From positions 1 to 64,000 of the forward strand of contig OY288145.1 of assembly GCA_958439195.1 (NCBI GenBank): a DNA stretch of 64,000 bases. The letters run 5' to 3'. The notes beneath the pieces were generated by a model. It saw only the letters and a program-made list of their open reading frames with translations. It ran no database searches and was not told the origin of the DNA. The position numbers were made by a program, and so were the translations under genes. Shown here piece by piece: positions 17,917 to 26,921 of this stretch; position 1 is the first letter of the stretch, and each line of letters starts with the position of its first letter. Source of the stretch: an uncultured Paracoccaceae bacterium (lineage in GTDB: Bacteria > Pseudomonadota > Alphaproteobacteria > Rhodobacterales > Rhodobacteraceae).

Positions 17917-18573
17917 ATGGATTTCGACTTCTCCGCCCTTCCGGCGCAAGACCGCTATCGCCTGTTGACCAATTTCATCGGCCCGCGTCCGATTGCCCTT
18001 GTCGGCACACGGTCGGAGGCAGGCCATAACAACGCGGCCCCGATGAGCTTTTTCAACGTGTTCTCGCACGAACCCCCGCTTGTGGTTCTGGGTATCCAGA
18101 ACCGCGGCAATGGCGACGAAAAGGATACCGTCGCAAATATCCGCCGCACGGGCGAATTCGTGGTGAACATGGTGGATATGTCGCTGGCCGATGCGATGAT
18201 CGTTTGCAGCGTGAATTTTCCCAGCGATGTGGATGAACTGGCTTTTGCGGGGCTGACGCCCGTGCCATGCCGACAGATTGATGCCGCCCGCATTGGGGAA
18301 AGCCCCTGTTCGTTTGAATGCAGGGTGGAGCGGATTCTTGAATACCCTTCACGTGTCCTGATCGTGGGTGAGGTGGTGGAAATGCATGTGGACGACCGCT
18401 GCATGGATGCTGGCAGGCGCTATGTGAACCCGGATACTTATCGGCCCATCGCACGATTGCACGCTGATAATTACATCAATTCGGACCGGCAGTTCGAACT
18501 GAAAAAACCCGATGCCTTGCTGCCCCATGAGCTGGCGCAGATCACCCCGCGCCCGGTGGAAAGTGCCGTCTGA
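17917..18573 (+). CDS. Flavin reductase-like FMN-binding split-barrel protein
   Basis: A 218-residue protein of the flavin reductase/DIM6-NtaB family. The N-terminal core has GPRPIALVGT (about 22-31), a stretch NAAPMSFFNVFSHEPP (about 39-54) and a TVANIRRTGEFVVNM segment (about 71-85), all typical of FMN-binding split barrels. Members supply reduced flavin to monooxygenases or act alone. No monooxygenase gene is present in this cluster, so a stand-alone role is possible. Its stop overlaps the racemase start (TGATG at 18571-18575). Confidence 0.82.
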   Translation: MDFDFSALPAQDRYRLLTNFIGPRPIALVGTRSEAGHNNAAPMSFFNVFSHEPPLVVLGIQNRGNGDEKDTVANIRRTGEFVVNMVDMSLADAMIVCSVNFPSDVDELAFAGLTPVPCRQIDAARIGESPCSFECRVERILEYPSRVLIVGEVVEMHVDDRCMDAGRRYVNPDTYRPIARLHADNYINSDRQFELKKPDALLPHELAQITPRPVESAV

Positions 18574-19298
18574 TGCGAATTCATGTGATCAACCCGAATT
18601 CCACCGCTGCGATGACGCGCGCGATCGCCACTGCGGCACGGGCGGCGGCCACACCCGGCACCGAGATTGATGCCGAAACCTGCTTTGGCACGCCAGCCTC
18701 GATCGAAGGTTATCGGGATGAGGCAATGGCCGTCCCTGCCATGCTGGCCGCCATTGTCACCGCCGAGACACGCGGTGCCGATGCCCATGTGATCGCCTGC
18801 TTCGATGATCCCGGCCTTGCGGCCGCGCGCGAGGTGGCGAAAGGTCCGGTCATCGGCATTTGTCAGGCTGCCTTGCAGGTTGCCATGACAGTCGCCGCGC
18901 GGTTTTCGGTGATTACCACCTTGCCCCGCTCTGTCCCGGTGATCGAGGATCTGGTGTCGGCCTATGGTGCCAGCCATCGGTGCCGCAAGGTGCGGGCGAT
19001 AGACATGCCTGTTCTGGCATTGGAGGCTGATCCTGTCGGCGCGCGGGGGCGGCTTCTGGCGGAAACGCGATTGGCGATGGAACAGGACGGGGCCGAGGCG
19101 ATTGTTCTGGGCTGCGCGGGCATGGCCGATCTTTGCGAATGGCTTTCCGAGAATGCGGGTATCCCGGTGATCGACGGCGTGACCGCAGCCACCCGTCTGG
19201 CCGAAGCATTGGCCGGCGTGGGGTATCAGACATCCAAGGTTGGCGCCTATGCCTTTCCGCGCGACAAATCCGCCGACATGATCCCCGGTGCGGTATGA
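18573..19298 (+). CDS. Asp/Glu/hydantoin racemase family protein
   Basis: The 241-residue protein starts with MRIHVINPNST, the usual N-terminus of hydantoin racemases. It has the two cysteines expected for two-base catalysis at C76 (ACFDDPG) and C181 (LGCAGM). Family members racemise hydantoins, aspartate or glutamate, or isomerise maleate. In this operon a racemase for an imported cyclic or amino-acid-like compound would make sense. The ATGA overlap with the next gene shows tight coupling. Confidence 0.83.
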   Translation: MRIHVINPNSTAAMTRAIATAARAAATPGTEIDAETCFGTPASIEGYRDEAMAVPAMLAAIVTAETRGADAHVIACFDDPGLAAAREVAKGPVIGICQAALQVAMTVAARFSVITTLPRSVPVIEDLVSAYGASHRCRKVRAIDMPVLALEADPVGARGRLLAETRLAMEQDGAEAIVLGCAGMADLCEWLSENAGIPVIDGVTAATRLAEALAGVGYQTSKVGAYAFPRDKSADMIPGAV

Positions 19299-20764
19299 CG
19301 GGGCTTGATCAGTTGACGATCGGCCAACGCCCGGACGGGCGCACCGCATTGGCGGCGCGCTGGATCATTGGGCATGTCGATGGCCGTCACAAACTTTTTG
19401 AACAGGCCGAGATTGTCTTTGAAAAGGATCGTGTGATCCATGTCGGCGCCCCTTTTGAAGGCGTGGTGGCACGGCGCATCGATCTGGGTGATGTGCTGGT
19501 TTCGCCGGGTTTTGTGGATCTGGATGCCCTGTCGGATCTGGATACGACCTTGCTGACGGTGGACAATGGCCCCGGCTGGGCCACGGGTCGCGTCTGGCCG
19601 CAATCCTATGTCGATCGTGGCCCTTACGAGATGTATTCGTCCGAAGAACTGGCCTTTCAGAAACGCTATGCCTTTGCGCAGCTTTTGCGCAACGGTATCA
19701 CGACGGCCCTGCCGATTGCATCGCTGTTCTACCGTGAATGGGGCGAGACGGTCGCCGAGTTCGAGGCCGCTGCCGAAGCCGCGACTGATCTTGGGCTGCG
19801 GGTCTGGCTTGGCCCCGCCTATCGATCAGGGGGCATGGTCTGCACAGCGCCCGGCGTTCTTGAGCCCCGGTTTGACGAAGCGCGCGGCATGCAGGGTCTG
19901 GCAGATGCCCTGGATTTCGCCGCCCGCATCGGTGGATCGGAAGGCGGGCTTGTGCAGGCCATGTTGTCGCCTGACCGGGTCGAGACATGCACCCTTGACC
20001 TGCTGAAGCGCACGATGGCGGCAGCACAGGACATGGCTTTGCCGGTCCGCCTGCATATGGCGCAGGGCAAGATGGAAAGGCGCACGGTTCAGGCCCTGCA
20101 TGGGACAACCGGGCCGCAATGGCTGGCGCGGCATGGTCTGTTGAGTGATCGGTTGATCGCGCCGCATGCCGTTGAGGCAGAGCCAGACGATCTGACACTT
20201 TATGCCGACCACAATGTCACCATCGCGCACTGCCCATTGGTCTATGCTCGTGACGGCGAGATGCTGCGTTCGTTCCGGCGCTGCCGCGAGATGGGGATCA
20301 ATATCGGCATGGGCACCGACACAGCCCCTGCCGATATGGTATTGAACATGGCGGTGGCGCTGATGATGGGGCGCGCCGCCGAAGGCGATGATCGCGGCCT
20401 TTCCACGGCTGAGGTGTTCAACGCGGCCACGATTGGTGGTGCCAATGCGTTGAAACGGCCTGATCTGGGTCGTCTGCAAGTGGGGTCAAAGGCGGATATT
20501 GCGATTTTTGACATGGCAGACAGCTATTTCGCCCCACGCATTGATCCTGTGCAAAGCCTGATCTTTGGGGCAAGTGGACGTGTGACAAAGGCCGTCTTTG
20601 TCGATGGCCGCCTGTCGATGCGCGATGGTCAGGTCGCAGGCATCGACATGATGGCCGCGCGGCAACAGGCCCAAGCCCAGTTTGACCGGCTGTTGCTGCG
20701 CTATCCAGAGCGGAGTTGGGGACAGCCTGACCTGCAAACGATGTTTCCCGCCACCTATCCCTGA
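19295..20764 (+). CDS. Amidohydrolase of the chlorohydrolase/AtzB-TrzN group, lacking the HxH metal motif
   Basis: This 489-residue protein has the beta-barrel amidohydrolase layout. Later metal and catalytic positions are kept: H254 (RLHMAQ), H291 (APHAVEA), H312 (AHCPL) and D342 (GTDTAPADM). The strand-1 HxH motif that normally follows PGF is replaced by VDLDALSD (about 74-81). This may leave a mononuclear or otherwise altered metal site. ATG 19295 is fixed by ATGA overlap with the racemase. It is the last gene of the operon. Function is unknown; a deaminase or ring-opening hydrolase is a reasonable guess. Confidence 0.78.
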   Translation: MTGLDQLTIGQRPDGRTALAARWIIGHVDGRHKLFEQAEIVFEKDRVIHVGAPFEGVVARRIDLGDVLVSPGFVDLDALSDLDTTLLTVDNGPGWATGRVWPQSYVDRGPYEMYSSEELAFQKRYAFAQLLRNGITTALPIASLFYREWGETVAEFEAAAEAATDLGLRVWLGPAYRSGGMVCTAPGVLEPRFDEARGMQGLADALDFAARIGGSEGGLVQAMLSPDRVETCTLDLLKRTMAAAQDMALPVRLHMAQGKMERRTVQALHGTTGPQWLARHGLLSDRLIAPHAVEAEPDDLTLYADHNVTIAHCPLVYARDGEMLRSFRRCREMGINIGMGTDTAPADMVLNMAVALMMGRAAEGDDRGLSTAEVFNAATIGGANALKRPDLGRLQVGSKADIAIFDMADSYFAPRIDPVQSLIFGASGRVTKAVFVDGRLSMRDGQVAGIDMMAARQQAQAQFDRLLLRYPERSWGQPDLQTMFPATYP

Positions 20765-21015
20765 GGGAGACCAACTGATCCGGCTGGTTTTCTCCAGATG
20801 GCCCGGTGATCCGGTGTGGAGGCGCGGCAGGCCAGGATGTGTGGGACGTGCCGCCATAACTTTTGCGCCGTTGGCCCGTGCCGGACTTTACAGCATCGCA
20901 ACAGAGCGCGGCCCTCGCCTTTGGACGTGGAAGGTCAATCCACCTGGCCAGGCGGCGGCGCTGGCCAGTCACTTGCGTGCTTCTGCAACGAACTTTCCTG
21001 ATGCCGCCGCCGGTC
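20765..21015. other. Non-coding gap between convergent genes
   Basis: No convincing gene, terminator with T-run or repeat was found in these 251 bases between the second amidohydrolase and the convergent oxidoreductase. Confidence 0.5.
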
Positions 21016-22098
21016 TTAGTCAGGGATAAGCACAAGCTTTCCGATATGGCGCTTTTCCTGGAAATCCCGTTGCGCATCGGCAATTCGGTTCAGGGGGTAA
21101 GTCCCTGCCAGAAGGGGCTTGATCCCGCCCGTTTCGATATACGCAATCAGGTTCGGAAAAACCGGTTCGTCCCATGCGGTGCAGCCGATCAACGCGATAT
21201 CCTTGAGATACAGGTCGCGCATATCGAGGCTGACCATTGGCCCGGCGATGGCCCCGGATGAGACATAGCGCCCGCCGCGCCGCAATAGTTTAAGCATAAG
21301 TCCAAAGCCTGGCCCGCCTACATTGTCGATCACGATATCGACGCTTTCCGCACCCAGCACAGCAAGCAGATCCGTATTGCGCGTCAGAATGCGGTCAGCA
21401 CCGATCTTCTGGATTTCTTCAATCTTTGACGCGCTTGTAACGGCAATGACCTCGGCCTTGCGGCGTTTCAATAGCTGAACAAGGGCAGACCCAACGCCAC
21501 CTGACGCACCCGGCACCAGAACCCGCATGCCCGGTTGCACGCCCGCGCGCTGGACCATGTTTTCTGCGGTTCCGTAGGCGCAGGGGATCGTCGCAAGTTC
21601 GGCATCACTCCAGTCGCACTGAACCCCGAAAACCTCGCTTTCCGGAACCGAGACAAATTGCGCAAAGGCCCCGTTGAAATCTGTTCCAAGCCAGACCGTG
21701 TCCATCCGGTCAAACCCGTGTTCGCGCATGCAGGGCCGCACGAGCACGCGTTGACCGATCTGGGCTGATTTGCAGCCCGCACCAACGGCAACCACGGTGC
21801 CGCAGCAATCCGCGCCCTGGATTAGGGGAAACGGCGTGGTGCTTTTCCATCCACCATCTTGCGGGACCAAGGTGTCGGCTGTTTCGTTCGTTGCTTGCGT
21901 GACAGATGGGGAATACCAGCCAAGCCGGGTGTTTATGTCGGTATTGTTCACGCCAGCGGCAAGCACTTTCAAAAGCACCTCGCCCGGGCCTGCGATGGGC
22001 ATGGGCACTTGTTTGTAGTCCAGCCTTTCATATCCACCCGTTCCGGTGGTCACGACAGCGAGCATGGTGGGATGGTCAAAGTCTTTCGTGTTTTGCAT
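21016..22098 (-). CDS. Zinc-type alcohol dehydrogenase/quinone oxidoreductase family protein
   Basis: A 360-residue medium-chain dehydrogenase/reductase. It has the GroES-like N-terminal domain (GPGEVLLKVLAAGVNNTD, about 37-54), LIQGADCCGTVVAVG (about 91-105), and a Rossmann fold with GASGGVGSALVQL (about 200-212) for NAD(P)H. The catalytic-zinc ligands are not clearly conserved, which fits the quinone oxidoreductase branch. It transcribes toward the amidohydrolase operon from a separate promoter in the 22099-22332 gap. The substrate is unknown. Confidence 0.82.
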   Translation of the reverse strand: MQNTKDFDHPTMLAVVTTGTGGYERLDYKQVPMPIAGPGEVLLKVLAAGVNNTDINTRLGWYSPSVTQATNETADTLVPQDGGWKSTTPFPLIQGADCCGTVVAVGAGCKSAQIGQRVLVRPCMREHGFDRMDTVWLGTDFNGAFAQFVSVPESEVFGVQCDWSDAELATIPCAYGTAENMVQRAGVQPGMRVLVPGASGGVGSALVQLLKRRKAEVIAVTSASKIEEIQKIGADRILTRNTDLLAVLGAESVDIVIDNVGGPGFGLMLKLLRRGGRYVSSGAIAGPMVSLDMRDLYLKDIALIGCTAWDEPVFPNLIAYIETGGIKPLLAGTYPLNRIADAQRDFQEKRHIGKLVLIPD

Positions 22099-22332
22099 CG
22101 GTTTCCCCCAAAGTCTGCGCCTTTAGCCCGCCACCGCGTTTCGGGCGAACGTCACCCATCAAACAAGCGCAGCCACCACTGCGCCGCCGAACCGACCCAA
22201 AGGGGCCAAATCGATAGGTTACACGCACTTGCGCAGGCTTTGCATTTTGGCTGCAACAGCCGGATTTGATAGTGTGGTATCGACCATTCCTGCAACACCG
22301 CGTTGTGTTGCGCCTTTCAGGTTCGGCAGCCG

Positions 22333-23472
22333 TCACGCCTTTAGGAAGGCCGATAGAGCGTCCGCCTTGGCGATAGTATCGGCATATCCCAAGTCGATCA
22401 GCTCCCCGACATAGCCCGGTTCAAACATGAGGTAGCTTTCGATCCGCCCATCCCCACCGGAATAGCCTATGCTGCGCATCAACAGACGGATTGACCGTGG
22501 CAGTTCGTTGGCATGCAGCTTTGCGATGTCTCGCAGATCTTTCGACGGGGATACGGATTCCGTTTCAATAATCCGAAGTGGTGTCTGCGTTCTTGCATCA
22601 TCGGTCAGCAAGGAAATGGTGTGATTTATGCGGGCAGTCCGCTCTACATCCGCTTCAAGATTGTCGTTGAACAGGATGTCCAGCGCATGACCGAGGATCT
22701 CTCCGATGCTTGGGCTTGGTCGCACCTTGCCGTCCTTTCCTGACCCGACAAAGCCATCGCGTGTGGCGACAACCAGAATCCGGTCTGCGCCGGTTCGTAT
22801 GGCCGGGGATAGTGGCGAGGTGGACCGGAGCGCACCGTCGCCGAAGTAGCCACCGTTCAGGTGAACGGGCGCAAAGGCCAAGGGTAGCGCGGAAGAGGCG
22901 AGGATATGTTCTGGCAGGATAGTGGCCCGTTCCCCCCGACGACGCGCACGTGTCCAAGGCATGATGGTCTCGTCGCCTTGAAAGAAGGTGTCCGAGGTGC
23001 CTGTCGTGTAGCTTGATGTGGTGATGCACAACGCATGAAGCGCCTTGGATTTGATGGCCCTGCGCAAATGTTTCTGGCTGAACTCACGCTTCAGCAGATC
23101 ATGAAGGGGGCTGTAATCCAGAAGCCCGCCATTCATGCGAACCCCCAAATGCCCAAGCACAAGGGTCATCGCCCATCTGGAACTTTTCCAAAGCACGGGC
23201 AGTGGGCGTGCGTCGTAAATGGATGCACTCCGCAAGGATCGCCAAAGAGACTCGAGCCGAGCCGCCCCTGTCTGGAAATCAAGCGATGTCATCGCCACCG
23301 ATGCGGCATTTATGGCGCCAACAGATGAGCCGCAGACGATTTGAAAGGGTGACATTCGGCAGGCCGTGATTTCGGCAATCGCCTTGATCACGCCGACATG
23401 ATAGGCGCCACGGGCGCCGCCGCCTTGCAAGACCAGCGCGATCCTTTTTGATCGGTCAGTGCGTTCTGACAT
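22333..23472 (-). CDS. Patatin-like phospholipase family protein
   Basis: A 379-residue patatin-domain hydrolase with the oxyanion motif GGGARG (17-22), the nucleophile motif GSSVG (48-52, Ser50) and the Asp of the dyad in YFGDGAL (about 235). These enzymes cleave acyl esters of lipids. ATG 23472 is chosen because AAGGGG lies six bases upstream and the patatin core starts at once. A longer frame to 23646 lacks any homologous sequence. No signal peptide is seen, so it is probably cytosolic or peripheral on the inner membrane. Confidence 0.87.
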   Translation of the reverse strand: MSERTDRSKRIALVLQGGGARGAYHVGVIKAIAEITACRMSPFQIVCGSSVGAINAASVAMTSLDFQTGAARLESLWRSLRSASIYDARPLPVLWKSSRWAMTLVLGHLGVRMNGGLLDYSPLHDLLKREFSQKHLRRAIKSKALHALCITTSSYTTGTSDTFFQGDETIMPWTRARRRGERATILPEHILASSALPLAFAPVHLNGGYFGDGALRSTSPLSPAIRTGADRILVVATRDGFVGSGKDGKVRPSPSIGEILGHALDILFNDNLEADVERTARINHTISLLTDDARTQTPLRIIETESVSPSKDLRDIAKLHANELPRSIRLLMRSIGYSGGDGRIESYLMFEPGYVGELIDLGYADTIAKADALSAFLKA

Positions 23473-23697
23473 GCATCGCCCCTTGGCAAGACAGCGGCTG
23501 TGCGCCGAACTGTATCCAAGAAACACTAGTCCGACCCTGACACGTGTGGAACCGTGCTGTTCCCCGAAAATCGGACAATGACTCTGGCGTGGTATGAAGT
23601 TTGCCGATTTTTCGAACAACGAGGTGATCAGGGTTTCAAGCCGCACACAAACCGTGACGCCGGATGAACCTGAACGGGCAAATCCTGTGACCTCGAG

Positions 23698-24615
23698 TCA
23701 CGTCACCAGGTATTGCGCGAGGTGGTCTGTGGTTTTTTGTGCTTCGGACTGTAGCCACGCAAGAAAGCGGTTCGTCTGCGGTCGCTGGTTCCGGTTAGTG
23801 CGCAGCGTTGTCCGATAAGGATGGGGCGCCATGATGTGCATGTTCGGAGGGAAGGCAAAAACGATCCGACGCCCCTCCAGATCCCGCAGACATGACGACA
23901 GACTGCATACCAGAAAGCCGATGTTCTCTCGCGCTGCGGGAAGGGCGAGTTGCAGGTTTGGGTAAACGACGCCACGATCATTCCCTTTGGTCCGATGGCC
24001 ATAAACACGGCACCACGCGACCCAGCCTGGCATCTTGCCATTCCGCTGCGCGCGCGTGTGCAAAAGCGGCATGCCTTCCTGCCGTTGATCCTGGGGCAGG
24101 TTCGTCATGCGCCGCGTGTTGTCAGGCCCGGTCACGGCAACATAGACATCGTGGAAAAGAACCTCTCCAGTCCCGCCTTCAGTCGCCGAGATCCGCAGAT
24201 CCGGCGCACCCAGCCGCATTGGCACGTCACCCAGCCCGTTGATATTGAAAAGTATGTTCGGATGTGCGTGGCGAAAGGCCGGAAGGCGTGGGGCAAGCCA
24301 GAGTTCGGCCCAGTCGCTATCCGCGACAATGTGAACGTCACCTGTCCGGCGAAGGTCCAGCTCGTCACTTGCACGCTCCAGTGCTTCGAAGGCCAGAATG
24401 AGGTCGGGCAGTGCGGCCGTGAGTGACGCGCTTGGTTCCAGGCCAGATGGCCCACGCTTGAGCAACTGTGTGTCAAGATGTTCTTCCAGAGCCCTGATGC
24501 GCTGGCCGATTGCGGCCGGCGTGATGCCCAGTTGCTGGGCCGCAGCGCGCAACGAACCGCTTCGCAGCGCCATTTCAAGAGCTTGCAATGAATTCAGATG
24601 CGAAAGGGCGGGCAT
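23698..24615 (-). CDS. LysR family transcriptional regulator (GcvA-like)
   Basis: A 305-residue LysR protein. The N-terminal helix-turn-helix (about 5-62) reads LNSLQALEMALRSGSLRAAA, then LGITPAAIGQRI and an RALEEHLDTQLLKRG wing, a form common in GcvA-like regulators. The effector domain follows. It is divergent from the DUF4242 gene (start 24760), which is the most likely target. The ligand cannot be inferred. Confidence 0.87.
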   Translation of the reverse strand: MPALSHLNSLQALEMALRSGSLRAAAQQLGITPAAIGQRIRALEEHLDTQLLKRGPSGLEPSASLTAALPDLILAFEALERASDELDLRRTGDVHIVADSDWAELWLAPRLPAFRHAHPNILFNINGLGDVPMRLGAPDLRISATEGGTGEVLFHDVYVAVTGPDNTRRMTNLPQDQRQEGMPLLHTRAQRNGKMPGWVAWCRVYGHRTKGNDRGVVYPNLQLALPAARENIGFLVCSLSSCLRDLEGRRIVFAFPPNMHIMAPHPYRTTLRTNRNQRPQTNRFLAWLQSEAQKTTDHLAQYLVT

Positions 24616-24759
24616 GCGGGATGCTCCTTCTTCGCCTGTTCTGCCAGACGAGGGTAAAGCCCGGCTTTATCAAACTCAACAAAAATGAACTTCGGCGTTT
24701 GGTGGATTGAAGCGATGCTCAAGGGATCAGGTGTTCATCAAGATCCAAAGGAGAATGCG

Positions 24760-25035
24760 ATGAAGCGCTCCATGATAGAACGCTCTATTCCTGGCGTGGG
24801 GGAGTTTTCGACAACCGAACTTTTCGGTGCCGCCCGCGCGTCAAACCAGGCGCTGTCAACGATCGGGCCAAAGATTCAATGGCAGGATTCCTACGTCGCA
24901 GGGGACAAGACGTTTTGCATCTATCTTGCCGAAAGCGAAGATGAAATCCGCAAGCACAGTGAATTGAGCGGTATCCCGATTGGCACTATCACGGAAATAC
25001 CGCGCATCATCGATCCGCTGGCTGCAAACAACTAA
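24760..25035 (+). CDS. DUF4242 domain protein, possible nickel-binding
   Basis: A 91-residue protein that matches the DUF4242/SCO4226 family along its whole length: IERSIPGVGEFS near the start, GPKIQWQDSYVAGDKTFCIY in the middle and RIIDP at the end. The Streptomyces member SCO4226 binds nickel; other roles are unknown. ATG 24760 has a strong AAAGGAG site at 24747-24753. It stands alone, divergent from a LysR gene, which suggests induction by a small molecule. No metal ligand cluster is obvious from the sequence. Confidence 0.78.
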   Translation: MKRSMIERSIPGVGEFSTTELFGAARASNQALSTIGPKIQWQDSYVAGDKTFCIYLAESEDEIRKHSELSGIPIGTITEIPRIIDPLAANN

Positions 25036-25292
25036 GCTGCGGAAATCCGCGCCCTGACCCGCGCTTTGGGACACGCAAACCGCGGTTTCAATGTGACCAT
25101 GCGGAACCGTCCATTGCGCATGAAACATGCCAGCGTGGTCTGGTTCCAGGCAGGCAGACGATCAGTTTAGAACGCTTGGCCGTGGCGCAGGCAGCCTGTG
25201 ATGATCGGCAGGTGGATCGATACATCGCGCAGAAACTATGGCATGATGGCGCGTGAGTTTCGCGGAGCAACCAAGCCCTTTTCGGAGGATCA
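25036..25292. other. Non-coding gap
   Basis: 257 bases without a supportable gene. The last bases include GGAGGA, the ribosome binding site of the ChaC gene. Confidence 0.5.
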
Positions 25293-25994
25293 ATGCGCCA
25301 CAGAACCTTGTCGTTGACCCCGGATCACGTCGCCCGCGTCCACAGGTCAGTTGTGGATGCTGGGCCTGCGCCTGGAGTCGATCAGCAAACGGATGCGGAC
25401 TATGCGGACTGGGTCGACAGGATCATTGCGTCGCATCCCGACCCGAAACATCCCACGCAGCTTTTCGCCTATGGCTCATTGATCTGGAAACCCGAAATCC
25501 CGCATTGCGCCGAACAGGACGGGATCGTTCGCGGCTATCATCGATCATTCTGTCTGCACACACATCGGTTTCGGGGAACCCCGGACTCACCGGGCCTGAT
25601 GATGGCACTCGACCGGGGCGGGCAATGTCGTGGCGTGGTCTATGAACTTTTGCCGGACGCGCTTGATGCCCAACTCGACCAGCTTTTCCGGCGCGAGTTT
25701 ACGGTGAAGCCGATCAACAGCATGCCTCGTTGGTTGAAGGTCATCACCCCGTCTGGCCCCCTTTGGGCCTTGGGCTTTGTCATGAACCGTGCGTCACCCT
25801 ATTACGCCGGACGGCCAAGCCTTGCCGAGGTGGCAGAGGTTTTGGCCCGCTCTTGCGGCCATGTCGGCACGGGTGCCGAATACCTTATGAACACGGTCGC
25901 GCATCTTGAATCGCGGGGTATCCACGACAGCAGGCTGTGGATGCTTCAAGACCTCGTGGCAAAGCGGATCGAGGCCAGTGTCTTGCATGCGTGA
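25293..25994 (+). CDS. chaC: Gamma-glutamylcyclotransferase, ChaC family
   Basis: The 233-residue protein has the family motif YGSLIW (60-65), a likely catalytic Glu at E135 (FRREF), and the conserved RGYHRSFCL segment (about 80-88). ChaC enzymes cleave glutathione to 5-oxoproline and Cys-Gly in the cytosol. ATG 25293 follows TCGGAGGA. Length agrees with bacterial ChaC (about 220-240). It stands alone between the DUF4242 gene and the efflux operon, so no operon partner hints at its use. Confidence 0.88.
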   Translation: MRHRTLSLTPDHVARVHRSVVDAGPAPGVDQQTDADYADWVDRIIASHPDPKHPTQLFAYGSLIWKPEIPHCAEQDGIVRGYHRSFCLHTHRFRGTPDSPGLMMALDRGGQCRGVVYELLPDALDAQLDQLFRREFTVKPINSMPRWLKVITPSGPLWALGFVMNRASPYYAGRPSLAEVAEVLARSCGHVGTGAEYLMNTVAHLESRGIHDSRLWMLQDLVAKRIEASVLHA

Positions 25995-26207
25995 GTTGGG
26001 TGGCCATTTGCCGGGTGCCGAACCGCAGTTTCTTACGCCACATGAAGCGTGCTGAAGGCAGGCAGCGCCCCTTGCATCCGCGCGACACAAACGCCTGGCA
26101 CAAAGGCATAGAGCGCCGGAACGAAAATTGCGCGGCGTTGACCTGCGTCAAAGTGATATTGTGGATTTTGCTTATCGTGGCGACGGGGACTAAGGGCGGA
26201 ACATGCC

Positions 26208-26921
26208 GTGACATCTGGCGCAACGGTCATTGAAACGCGGGGTCTGACCAAGACCTATCGCAACGGCCCAACAGAGGTGCATGCCCTTCGCAACGTCGAT
26301 TTCAGGGCGCAGCGCGGCGAATTCATCGTTGTGCTTGGCCCGTCAGGATCGGGGAAATCGACCTTCCTGAATATCCTTGGCGGCATTGATCACGCCACAT
26401 CGGGAAGCGTGTTGTTTGACGGGCAGGACATCACGGCCTTTGGCGATGCGGCGCTGACACGCTATCGGCGGGATCACGTGGGGTTTGTCTTTCAGTTCTA
26501 CAACCTTGTTCCCAGCCTGACCGCCCTTGAAAACGTGGCCCTTGTCACGGAAATTGCCGCTCATCCGATGCCGCCCGAAGAGGCGCTGGATATTGTGGGC
26601 CTTTCGGCGCGTCGCGGGCATTTTCCGGCCCAGCTTTCCGGGGGCGAACAGCAGCGCGTTGCCATCGCCCGTGCAATAGCGAAACGACCGGAGTTGTTGT
26701 TCTGCGATGAACCAACCGGCGCCTTGGACAGTGCCACCGGTGTGCTGGTGCTGGAGGCTTTGGCCGAGGCGAACCGCTCGACCGGCGCAACGACGCTGAT
26801 CATCACCCACAACGCCACCATCCAGCAAATCGCCGACCGGACCCTTCGCTTTGCCGACGGGCGTATCGTGGACGAGGTGGCAAACCCCATCCGCAAGCGA
26901 CCGAATCAGATGTCATGGTGA
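26208..26921 (+). CDS. ABC transporter ATP-binding protein, MacB/LolD type
   Basis: A 237-residue ATPase with Walker A GPSGSGKST (44-52), the LolD/MacB-type YNLVPSLTALENV segment (about 99-111), signature LSGGEQQR (about 144-151) and Walker B LLFCDEPTGALD. GTG 26208 is the likely start. It overlaps the permease start by seven bases (26915-26921) and is followed by an adaptor gene, so the three form one export system. Substrate unknown. Confidence 0.87.
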   Translation: MTSGATVIETRGLTKTYRNGPTEVHALRNVDFRAQRGEFIVVLGPSGSGKSTFLNILGGIDHATSGSVLFDGQDITAFGDAALTRYRRDHVGFVFQFYNLVPSLTALENVALVTEIAAHPMPPEEALDIVGLSARRGHFPAQLSGGEQQRVAIARAIAKRPELLFCDEPTGALDSATGVLVLEALAEANRSTGATTLIITHNATIQQIADRTLRFADGRIVDEVANPIRKRPNQMSW

